DNA of 12,641 bases from an uncultured Bacteroidales bacterium (GTDB lineage: Bacteria; Bacteroidota; Bacteroidia; Bacteroidales; UBA932). Made by a program: the position numbers and the translations under genes. Under the pieces are notes generated by a model, which made no database searches, was not told the DNA's origin, and saw only the letters and a list, made by a program, of their open reading frames with translations. Below, piece by piece: positions 1 to 4,522 of the stretch (position 1 is the stretch's first letter; every line of letters starts with the position of its first letter). Location: the NCBI GenBank assembly GCA_937901105.1, contig CALCHD010000128.1, positions 1-12,641 on the forward strand. Reading direction: 5' to 3'.

Positions 1-389
1 AGTGGTTCTTTGGAGCAAGCGGCAAGGACTCGCAGTACTCAAGATGGAGCAAGCTTTTTGACGAGCTTGGAATCTCACTTGCATTGGCCGGCAACAACCA
101 TATCTATGTAAGCACTCATCCTCTATACAACGGTGAGGTGGTGGATCATGGTAAGGGAACTGTCTACATCCAGACAACTTCATCTGACAATGAGAGGGGC
201 TCGGAGTGCGCCCTGGAGAACCAGGTAGAGCATAATCCCGACAAAATCAAGTTCCGCTGGACCGAGGGAGGCCGCACAGTAAGTGCAATGCACATGAAGG
301 TTACCCGCAAGAAGATGACCCTTACCTTGCTGGATAGAAACGGCAAAGTGCTGGATGTAACGGAGGTTTATCCGGTGAAGGGAAAATAA
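1..389 (+). CDS. Metallophosphoesterase (purple acid phosphatase-like), C-terminal part
   Basis: This is the 3' end of a gene that begins left of the window; the reading frame is open from base 3 to the TAA at 387-389. The visible 128 residues begin WFFGASGKDS. They contain a stretch (WSKLFDELGISLALAGNNH, codons about 42-101) that resembles the last metal-binding block of calcineurin-like/purple acid phosphatases, normally GHxH, followed by the usual IYVSTHPLY-type continuation. A beta-rich C-terminal tail follows. Members hydrolyse phosphate esters using two metal ions and are usually exported in Bacteroidetes, but the signal peptide and the other metal motifs are outside the window. The first His of GHxH is Asn here (GNNH, 90-101). 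The family call rests on this one block, so it is moderate; the exact substrate cannot be given. The TTG at 84 is not a real start. Confidence 0.62.
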   Translation, partial: WFFGASGKDSQYSRWSKLFDELGISLALAGNNHIYVSTHPLYNGEVVDHGKGTVYIQTTSSDNERGSECALENQVEHNPDKIKFRWTEGGRTVSAMHMKVTRKKMTLTLLDRNGKVLDVTEVYPVKGK

Positions 390-405
390 TTTTTTTTGGA
401 AAAAA

Positions 406-436
406 GTGCCCATTGGGACAACGTCCCAGTGGGCAT
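406..436 (-). terminator. Hairpin terminator 1 between convergent genes
   Basis: A near-perfect stem pairs GCCCATTGGGAC (408-419) with GTCCCAGTGGGC (423-434), with one wobble position, a 3-nt loop and one or two extra pairs at the base. Read on the minus strand it is followed by a run of T (complement of 400-405), the form of an intrinsic terminator for the leftward transcript. On the plus strand it follows the phosphatase stop codon and an 8-T run (390-397), but no T run comes after the stem, so it fits the minus direction better. Confidence 0.72.
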
Positions 437-446
437 TATAAAAAAG

Positions 447-470
447 TAAGGAGGGTGATCACCCTCCTTA
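447..470. terminator. Perfect 24-bp palindrome, likely bidirectional terminator 2
   Basis: The 24 bases form a perfect palindrome: TAAGGAGGGTGA followed by its exact reverse complement. It lies 21 nt past the FKBP stop codon on the minus strand, where it is followed by a T-rich tract (complement of 439-445), so it is the first terminator met by FKBP transcripts. On the plus strand it is followed by TGCATTTTTA, so it can also stop transcripts coming from the phosphatase gene. Together with hairpin 1 it forms a tandem terminator. A perfect palindrome could also be a protein site, but the convergent location and T tracts favour termination. Confidence 0.75.
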
Positions 471-491
471 TGCATTTTTACAGGGATGAAA

Positions 492-1076
492 TTATTTCAC
501 CTTAATCAGCTCAACATCAAAGATCAATGTTGCAAATGGTGGGATCTGTGCGCCTGCACCCCTCTCGCCGTATGCAAGGTTGTAAGGGATGAAAAGCTGC
601 CATTTGTCACCCTCTTTCATAAGCTGAAGGGCCTCAACCCATCCTGCGATTACCTGGGTAACGCCAAAGGTTGCAGTCTCGCCTCTCTGGTAAGAGCTGT
701 CAAAAACAGTACCGCTGATAAGACGGCCCTCGTAGTGGCACTCCACGCTGTCTGAAGCTTTAGGGGTAGCACCGTTTCCTGATTTAAGCACTTTGTACTG
801 CAAACCGCTAGGAAGGGTAACAACACCCTCGTTCTTTGCGTTCTGTGCAAGAAAAGCCTCGCCTTCAGCCTTAAGGGCTGCAGTCTGCTCTTCCTGAAGC
901 TTTGTGAAATAGTCGTTAAGTACCTGCTGTGCCTCAGCTGGGGTCATTGCAGGCTCCTCGCCAGCCATATAAGTAGTGATGGCTTTTACAAACTCCTCTA
1001 CGTTCAATCCGTTTACACCGCTTGCCATAATATTGTTGGCAATGCTCATTCCCAATGCGTAACTTACTTTATCCAT
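492..1076 (-). CDS. FKBP-type peptidyl-prolyl cis-trans isomerase, FklB-like
   Basis: The protein has 194 residues starting MDKVSYALGMSIANN, the typical start of cytoplasmic FklB/Mip-type FKBPs in Bacteroidales. The first ~85 residues form the helical dimerisation domain (MDKVSYALG, then an Ala/Gln/Glu-rich helix), and residues ~100-194 the FKBP domain, with DSVECHYEGRLISGTVFDSSYQRG, the VIAGWVEALQLMKEGDKW core and IPYNLAYGERGAG. It catalyses cis-trans isomerisation of Xaa-Pro bonds and assists folding. No signal peptide is seen, so it probably acts in the cytoplasm. The frame is open further upstream to a TTG at 1130, but that codon lies inside the predicted promoter, so the ATG at 1074-1076 is the better start. 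It lies 63 nt after umuC and appears to be transcribed from its own promoter; tandem terminators follow. Confidence 0.93.
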   Translation of the reverse strand: MDKVSYALGMSIANNIMASGVNGLNVEEFVKAITTYMAGEEPAMTPAEAQQVLNDYFTKLQEEQTAALKAEGEAFLAQNAKNEGVVTLPSGLQYKVLKSGNGATPKASDSVECHYEGRLISGTVFDSSYQRGETATFGVTQVIAGWVEALQLMKEGDKWQLFIPYNLAYGERGAGAQIPPFATLIFDVELIKVK

Positions 1077-1089
1077 AATAATCTGTTGT

Positions 1090-1105
1090 GGCACCCCGCG
1101 GTGCC
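1090..1105 (-). other. Small GC-rich hairpin in the FKBP mRNA leader
   Basis: GGCACC (1090-1095) and GGTGCC (1100-1105) form a 6-bp stem with a 4-nt loop, 13 nt upstream of the FKBP ATG. No T run follows on the minus strand, so it is not a standard terminator. It falls inside the predicted ~50-nt leader and could affect translation initiation or mRNA stability, or be the remains of a umuC 3' end structure. Confidence 0.45.
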
Positions 1106-1127
1106 GGTTTATACTTTTTTGAGTCAG

Positions 1128-1157
1128 CAAAGATAATAATTACGCCTTAATATCAAT
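1128..1157 (-). promoter_or_regulatory. Bacteroidetes-type promoter for the FKBP gene
   Basis: On the minus strand, TATCTTTG (1135-1128) matches the -7 box TAnnTTTG of the Bacteroidetes primary sigma factor exactly. ATTG (1157-1154) lies 18 nt upstream as a partial match to the -33 TTTG box. The -33 box falls inside the last codons of umuC. A start near 1121 would give a leader of roughly 45 nt. This lets the isomerase be expressed separately from the SOS polymerase genes. Confidence 0.6.
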
Positions 1158-2480
1158 GATGTCATTGAGGTCTGTAGTATAATTGCCGCTCAAACTGTTG
1201 CGCTTCATTGTCCATTTGTCCTCCGCCTGGCTCCCGAACCCTCCCTGTACCGCTATTTTAAGGGCATTGCGGCCGTAGCGGGCATTTACACTGTCCAGAA
1301 CAGCATTGATGCATTTCATCTTCTCGGTATCCGTCTGCTCAAAAAGGTTCTGCTGTACTCCGGTATTAGGTACAATGTCTTCCACAAGTACCCCGGCCTT
1401 TTTGTAGAGGTACCCTTTGCGGTATATCTGTTTGAGTCCCTTCAGGGCATAGTTCACCATCTCCAGAGTGCTGCATGTAGCCTCCGGGAACTGCAGGGTA
1501 ATGCTGTTGTAGTATTTTGGAAGGTCCTCCCTGAAGAAATTGGTAAGGATATATACTGTAATGCATCCGGCCACCGAACCTTGCTGGCGCAGCTTTGCAG
1601 CGCACGATGAGGCAAAGTTTGATACTGCGCTCTCCAGTTCCTCAAGGGTTGAGACCATCTCTCCAAAGCTCCTGCTGGTGGTGATGGATTTTTTTTCTTC
1701 CCTTATATCCAGCTGTGCTACAGGTTCGCCGTTAAGCTCCATCTGGGTGCGCAGCCCTACAACCCCCATATTTTTCTTTACCCACCAGGCGCTCCTGGCT
1801 GTAAAGGCATAGGCTGTACTGATCCCTTCGCTTTTGAGGAGCTTGGCATAGCGGCGTCCTATTCCCCATACATCTCCAATCTCCATCTGCTGTAGCGCCT
1901 TAACTCTTTTCTCCTCTGTGTCTATCATGCACCAGCCGTGGTACCCCTTGTATTTCTTGGCATAGCGGTTGGCTACTTTGGCCAGTGTCTTGGTATGGGC
2001 AATCCCCACACAAACTGGAATGCCGGTATATTTTCTGATTTTATATACAATCTCCTGCGCCTTGGCCGCTATCTGCTCTGCAGACATCCCCTTGAATGAG
2101 ACAAAGCACTCGTCAATGGAGTATATCTCCATGCAGGGAACCATCTCCTGCAGCAGCGTCATCACCCTGCGGCTCATGTCCCCGTAGAGCCTGTAGTTGC
2201 TGGAGAAGGCCACAACCTCACCTTTGAAGCCCCCCAGCGGCGCGTTTTTCCCGTTCCTCTCCTTTATCTCCTGTGCGGAAACTACCCTCAAGCACATCTG
2301 CTCCACCAGCTGGTATGCCGGAACACCCATCTTTATCCCCATATCCTTGGCCTCCTGGCTCCTGGAAACCACACAGCCGTCGTTGTTGGAAAGGACCACC
2401 ACAGCCCTTCCCTCCAATGCCGGATTGAAGGCCTTCTCGCAAGAGACAAAAAAATTATTGCAGTCAACTACTCCTAACAT
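1140..2480 (-). CDS. umuC: DNA polymerase V catalytic subunit UmuC (Y-family)
   Basis: The protein has 446 residues, slightly longer than E. coli UmuC (422). The Y-family palm motifs are intact: VDCNNFFVSCE with Asp6 and YSIDECF with Asp123-Glu124 as metal ligands. GIAHTKTLAKVANRYAKK follows in the palm/fingers, then GDVWGIGRR (the thumb helix-hairpin-helix) and a little-finger domain from about residue 260. QQNLF at 376-380 fits the beta-clamp-binding motif. With UmuD' it performs error-prone translesion synthesis past DNA damage. umuD lies directly upstream on the same strand, 90 nt away, the usual pairing. The ATG at 2478-2480 has no Shine-Dalgarno sequence, as is normal in this phylum. 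All key residues are present, so it should be active. Confidence 0.96.
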   Translation of the reverse strand: MLGVVDCNNFFVSCEKAFNPALEGRAVVVLSNNDGCVVSRSQEAKDMGIKMGVPAYQLVEQMCLRVVSAQEIKERNGKNAPLGGFKGEVVAFSSNYRLYGDMSRRVMTLLQEMVPCMEIYSIDECFVSFKGMSAEQIAAKAQEIVYKIRKYTGIPVCVGIAHTKTLAKVANRYAKKYKGYHGWCMIDTEEKRVKALQQMEIGDVWGIGRRYAKLLKSEGISTAYAFTARSAWWVKKNMGVVGLRTQMELNGEPVAQLDIREEKKSITTSRSFGEMVSTLEELESAVSNFASSCAAKLRQQGSVAGCITVYILTNFFREDLPKYYNSITLQFPEATCSTLEMVNYALKGLKQIYRKGYLYKKAGVLVEDIVPNTGVQQNLFEQTDTEKMKCINAVLDSVNARYGRNALKIAVQGGFGSQAEDKWTMKRNSLSGNYTTDLNDIIDIKA

Positions 2481-2498
2481 GTTGTGTTGCAGATATAT

Positions 2499-2539
2499 GG
2501 TTTTCTTCCCGACAGATAAGTGAAAACCTGTCGGGAAGA
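2499..2539 (-). repeat. Overlapping inverted repeats in the umuD-umuC spacer
   Basis: A perfect 12-bp inverted repeat pairs TCTTCCCGACAG (2504-2515) with CTGTCGGGAAGA (2528-2539) around a 12-nt loop. A second inverted repeat, GGTTTTC (2499-2505) with GAAAACC (2522-2528), shares bases with the first, so the two stems compete. The structure lies between the umuD stop and the umuC start, and in the mRNA the first stem ends about 23 nt before the umuC ATG. No T run follows on either strand, so it is not a plain intrinsic terminator. It could be a processing or translation-control element, a DNA-protein site, or a dispersed palindromic repeat. Confidence 0.7.
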
Positions 2540-2570
2540 CCTTTATAACTTATTTTGTAGGGGAGCCCCT

Positions 2571-2987
2571 TCAGAAACTCCTTACCGAGTGCACCACAAT
2601 TCCCCAGATGATGAACTGATTGTCCTGGGTAACCTTTATGGGGGTGAACTGTTCATTCTCCGGCTGCAGCCAGATGGCTGTAACCTGCCCCTCGTGCCTT
2701 TCAAAATGGATTCTCTTGAGGGTGAACTCGCCGTCTATGAAACATACGGCAATGGCCCCCTCGCGCGGTTCAAGGGATTTGTCTATTATAAGCAGGTCTC
2801 CATCAAATATGCCGGCCCCCTCCATGGAGCTGCCCCTGGCCCTTCCAAAGAAGGTGCTGGAAGGGTTCTTTACAAGTTCCCTGTTGAGGTCTATCCCGTT
2901 TTCTACATAATCCTGGGCAGGAGAGGGGAAGCCGGCTTTTATCTCCGGCAGCTCCACGCTTATCCCTATGTGTCCGCTAGTACTCAT
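2571..2987 (-). CDS. umuD: UmuD, self-cleaving S24-family partner of UmuC
   Basis: The protein has 138 residues against 139 in E. coli. The cleavage region AGFPSPAQDY closely matches the E. coli CGFPSPAADY, which places the cleavage at Ala18-Gly19. The serine-lysine dyad is present: Ser54 in RGSSMEGAG and Lys91 in DGEFTLKR, with the same 37-residue spacing as E. coli Ser60 and Lys97. RecA-stimulated self-cleavage should give UmuD', which joins UmuC as polymerase V. The ATG (2985-2987) lies inside the last codons of the aminotransferase gene (11-nt overlap), which suggests translational coupling. No separate promoter or SOS operator is obvious to me; known LexA boxes differ among phyla, so absence is not proven. 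Confidence 0.94.
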   Translation of the reverse strand: MSTSGHIGISVELPEIKAGFPSPAQDYVENGIDLNRELVKNPSSTFFGRARGSSMEGAGIFDGDLLIIDKSLEPREGAIAVCFIDGEFTLKRIHFERHEGQVTAIWLQPENEQFTPIKVTQDNQFIIWGIVVHSVRSF

Positions 2988-4158
2988 CTACAGCTTTCTT
3001 GAGATTGTTCATTGCCTCCTGCAGCACCTCAAGTCCGCATCCTACATTCAGCCTCATGTATCCCTCACCGCCAGGGCCAAAGGCTTCTCCGTTGTTCAGT
3101 GCCAGCCCCGCTTTATGTATGAAGAGTTCTACAAGCTGCTGCTGGTTCACGCATCCGAACAGCTTGCGTGAGAGATCCCTGCAATCCAGCCATACAAGGA
3201 ATGAGCTCATAGGTCTTACCGGCTTTATAAGTCCGCCCAAATCCGTTTTGCAGAAATTCTCTACAAATACAATATTTCCCTCAATGTAATCCAGCATTTT
3301 CATTCTCCAGTCATTGCCTTTTGTGTACGCTGCAATTGCTCCAAGTGTGGCAAAAATTGTTGGACTGCACAATTCATTTACGCTTAACCATTTATAGAAT
3401 GGAACCCTTATCTCTTCGTTTGGAACAACTGCGAACGAACTTACTATACCCGCCATATTGAAGGTCTTTGAAGGGGCTCCAAAGGTTATGCTTATCTGGG
3501 CAGCCTCCTTACTAACACTTGCAAACGGAATATGTTCAGATCCAAACAGCGGCATATCTGCATGAATCTCATCAGAGATTACAAGAATATTGTGCTGGTG
3601 GCATATTGCAGCCAGTTCTGTAAGGGTCTCCCTGTCCCAGACAATACCTCCAGGGTTGTGTGGGTTGCTCAAGATCAGAAGCTTGCATTCACCGGTGCTG
3701 CAAATCTCCTTAAGGTGCTGAAAGTCCATCCTGTATCCGTTTTCCGTTTTTATCAGCGGATTGAATACAAGTTTTCTTCCGTTCCCTTTTGGTACATTCA
3801 TAAATGGAGGGTAGATAGGGGGCTGGACAATTACTCCGTCACCCTCTTTGGTGAAATAATTCACTACATAGCCGATACCCTTTACAATGCCGGGGATAAA
3901 GGTGAGCCAATCCTGCTCCACTTCCCATTTCTGCACCTGTTTAAGCCATTGGACCAAGGTTGGGTAAAAATTGTCGGGAATAACATTATAGCCATAAACT
4001 CCACCGTCAATTACTTGTTGGAGGGCTTCCTTTACGCACTGCGGCGTCTCAAAATCCATGTCGGCCACCCACAAGGGGATAAGGCTGCTCTTTCCGAAAT
4101 ATTTCTCAAGGGCATCTGTCTTTACAGAATAGGTCCCTTTTCTCTCGATATGCTTCAT
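2977..4158 (-). CDS. MalY/PatB-type PLP-dependent C-S beta-lyase (aminotransferase class I/II fold)
   Basis: From the ATG at 4156-4158 the protein has 393 residues, typical of the MalY/PatB family (cystathionine beta-lyase-like). The N-terminal IERKGTYSVKTD and LPLWVADMDF-like (SLIPLWVADMDF) segments are hallmarks of this branch. SNPHNPGG (164-171), SDEIHADM (195-202, Asp for the PLP pyridine nitrogen) and GAPSKTFNMAG with the PLP-binding Lys231 complete the active site. Members split C-S bonds of cystathionine or cysteine conjugates, releasing a thiol, pyruvate and ammonia. The frame extends upstream only to a TTG at 4197 that overlaps the promoter, so the ATG is preferred. The gene ends inside the umuD start, so it is the first gene of a malY-umuD-umuC unit. 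Substrate is not determined; a role as a general aminotransferase is less likely. Confidence 0.9.
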   Translation of the reverse strand: MKHIERKGTYSVKTDALEKYFGKSSLIPLWVADMDFETPQCVKEALQQVIDGGVYGYNVIPDNFYPTLVQWLKQVQKWEVEQDWLTFIPGIVKGIGYVVNYFTKEGDGVIVQPPIYPPFMNVPKGNGRKLVFNPLIKTENGYRMDFQHLKEICSTGECKLLILSNPHNPGGIVWDRETLTELAAICHQHNILVISDEIHADMPLFGSEHIPFASVSKEAAQISITFGAPSKTFNMAGIVSSFAVVPNEEIRVPFYKWLSVNELCSPTIFATLGAIAAYTKGNDWRMKMLDYIEGNIVFVENFCKTDLGGLIKPVRPMSSFLVWLDCRDLSRKLFGCVNQQQLVELFIHKAGLALNNGEAFGPGGEGYMRLNVGCGLEVLQEAMNNLKKAVDEY

Positions 4159-4172
4159 TGATTGATTTTCAT
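4155..4172 (-). other. Possible 5-codon upstream ORF coupled to the lyase start
   Basis: On the minus strand, ATG at 4172-4170 opens MKINQ, and its TGA stop overlaps the lyase ATG as ATGA (4158-4155). It would be the first ATG in the short leader predicted from the promoter at 4185-4212. It may be a leader peptide that couples initiation, or chance in an AT-rich leader. Confidence 0.3.
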
Positions 4173-4184
4173 TGCTCGTGTACG

Positions 4185-4212
4185 CAAATTTAATCAATCT
4201 ATTTATTGCAAT
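4185..4212 (-). promoter_or_regulatory. Bacteroidetes-type promoter for malY-umuD-umuC
   Basis: On the minus strand, TAAATTTG (4192-4185) matches the -7 box TAnnTTTG, and ATTG (4212-4209) lies 16 nt upstream as a partial -33 element. A start near 4178 would leave a ~20-nt leader. The -33 element abuts the T tract of the terminator at 4213-4250, so a short RNA ends just before this promoter begins. Confidence 0.55.
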
Positions 4213-4250
4213 AAAAAAAACGTGTTCCTTAACCTACATTGGAACACGTT
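4213..4250 (-). terminator. Intrinsic terminator of the minus-strand candidate sRNA
   Basis: AACGTGTTCC (4219-4228) and GGAACACGTT (4241-4250) form a perfect 10-bp stem with a 12-nt loop. On the minus strand it is followed by a run of eight T (complement of 4213-4220), a strong intrinsic terminator. On the plus strand a run of six T follows too (4252-4257). No protein gene ends here: folC, upstream on this strand, already has its own terminator at 4441-4485, and malY starts downstream. The terminator therefore needs another transcript to explain it. Confidence 0.85.
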
Positions 4251-4284
4251 ATTTTTTACCTAAAATTAACCTTATTTAAACCTG
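4213..4284 (-). ncRNA. Candidate sigma-54-dependent small RNA, minus strand (~72 nt)
   Basis: The start is predicted 12 nt downstream of the -12 C of the sigma-54 promoter at 4296-4311, and the end at the T run of the terminator at 4213-4250. The 5' ~35 nt are AT-rich and appear unpaired, and the rest is the terminator stem-loop. No start codon with an ORF is present. AGGU occurs four times, three of them at an exact 11-nt period (complements of 4280-4283, 4269-4272, 4258-4261) and one in the terminator loop (4232-4235). The region before the stem resembles that of the plus-strand candidate. Transcription was inferred only from signals. The alternative is a leader with attenuator for malY, which would need read-through of the terminator. 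Confidence 0.62.
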
Positions 4285-4295
4285 TAAAAAACATT

Positions 4296-4311
4296 GCAAA
4301 GTTTGTGCCAA
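4296..4311 (-). promoter_or_regulatory. Sigma-54 (-24/-12) promoter, minus strand
   Basis: On the minus strand the sequence reads TTGGCAC (4311-4305), AAACT (4304-4300), TTGC (4299-4296), followed by AAT. This is the sigma-54 consensus TGGCAC-N5-TTGC with both invariant elements (GG and GC) at the right distance. The predicted start is near 4284. RpoN-dependent transcription requires an enhancer-binding ATPase, so the product would be made only under a specific signal. Confidence 0.8.
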
Positions 4312-4380
4312 GTGCGTGCATTAATAAAAAATAGATAAAAAATTAATCTTTTACATATTTTTACGTCGTTATTTTGGTTT
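4312..4380. promoter_or_regulatory. AT-rich control region between divergent sigma-54 promoters
   Basis: The 69 bp between the two -24 elements contain two copies of the self-complementary ATTAAT (4320-4325 and 4342-4347) separated by A tracts, then T tracts. Phased A/T tracts can bend DNA, and this is where an enhancer-binding protein or a bending protein could act on both promoters. I find no long clear dyad that would mark an NtrC-like site, so the function is inferred from position. Confidence 0.35.
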
Positions 4381-4396
4381 TGGCACGAGGTTTGCA
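4380..4396 (+). promoter_or_regulatory. Sigma-54 (-24/-12) promoter, plus strand
   Basis: TTGGCACG (4380-4387) and TTGCA (4392-4396) match the full sigma-54 consensus YTGGCACGNNNNTTGCW, with the spacing TGGCAC-GAGGT-TTGC. The predicted start is near 4407. No protein gene lies downstream on this strand: the next object is an intrinsic terminator, and folC is antisense. Confidence 0.85.
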
Positions 4397-4406
4397 AATG
4401 AATTAT

Positions 4407-4485
4407 ACAGAATAGTTTTTCATAGATTAAGTTTTAGGTTAAATAATACGCCCGGGTCAGAAACTGATCCGGGCATATTATTTTT
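4407..4485 (+). ncRNA. Candidate sigma-54-dependent small RNA, plus strand (~79 nt)
   Basis: The start is predicted from the sigma-54 promoter at 4380-4396, and the end from the T run (4481-4485) after the stem at 4441-4483. The first ~34 nt are AT-rich and appear unpaired, ending in TTTTAGGTTAA (4432-4442), and the remainder is the terminator hairpin. There is no ATG in the transcript before the T run. The segment GATTAAGTTTTAGGT (4425-4439) matches GGTTAATTTTAGGT of the minus-strand candidate with one substitution and one gap. The size, strong promoter, exposed 5' region and terminator fit a trans-acting sRNA such as the sigma-54-dependent GlmY or Qrr RNAs of other phyla, without sequence similarity being claimed. 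Confidence 0.65.
4441..4485. terminator. Strong bidirectional intrinsic terminator
   Basis: A 20-position stem pairs 4441-4460 with 4464-4483 around a 3-nt AAA loop, with one mismatch (4449/4475) and one wobble (4456/4468). The GC core is CCCGGGTCAG against CTGATCCGGG. A T run (4481-4485) follows on the plus strand and an ATTATTTAA tract on the minus strand. It can end the plus-strand candidate sRNA and also folC transcripts, whose stop codon is 40 nt away. Confidence 0.88.
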
Positions 4486-4522
4486 ATGGCATTGCAGTTG
4501 GCGTCAAACCATGTTCTGGGCT

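Noticed and set aside
1077..1130. Upstream extension of the FKBP gene to TTG at 1130
   Set aside because: The codons cover the predicted promoter and leader hairpin, and the family N-terminus MDKVSYALG begins at 1076.
2499..2539. H-type pseudoknot formed by both umuD-umuC spacer stems
   Set aside because: The connecting loops would be close to zero nucleotides across a 12-bp stem, which is not sterically possible; competing stems are more reasonable.
2520..3002. 160-residue plus-strand open frame
   Set aside because: It is antisense to umuD, which has intact cleavage site and catalytic dyad.
3532..4161. 209-residue plus-strand open frame
   Set aside because: It lies fully opposite the MalY/PatB-type gene, whose active-site motifs are clear, and has no recognisable domain.
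4441..4485. Hairpin seen only as the folC terminator
   Set aside because: It can serve folC, but that does not explain the consensus sigma-54 promoter aimed at it on the plus strand or the second orphan terminator at 4213-4250, so the sRNA reading was kept as well.
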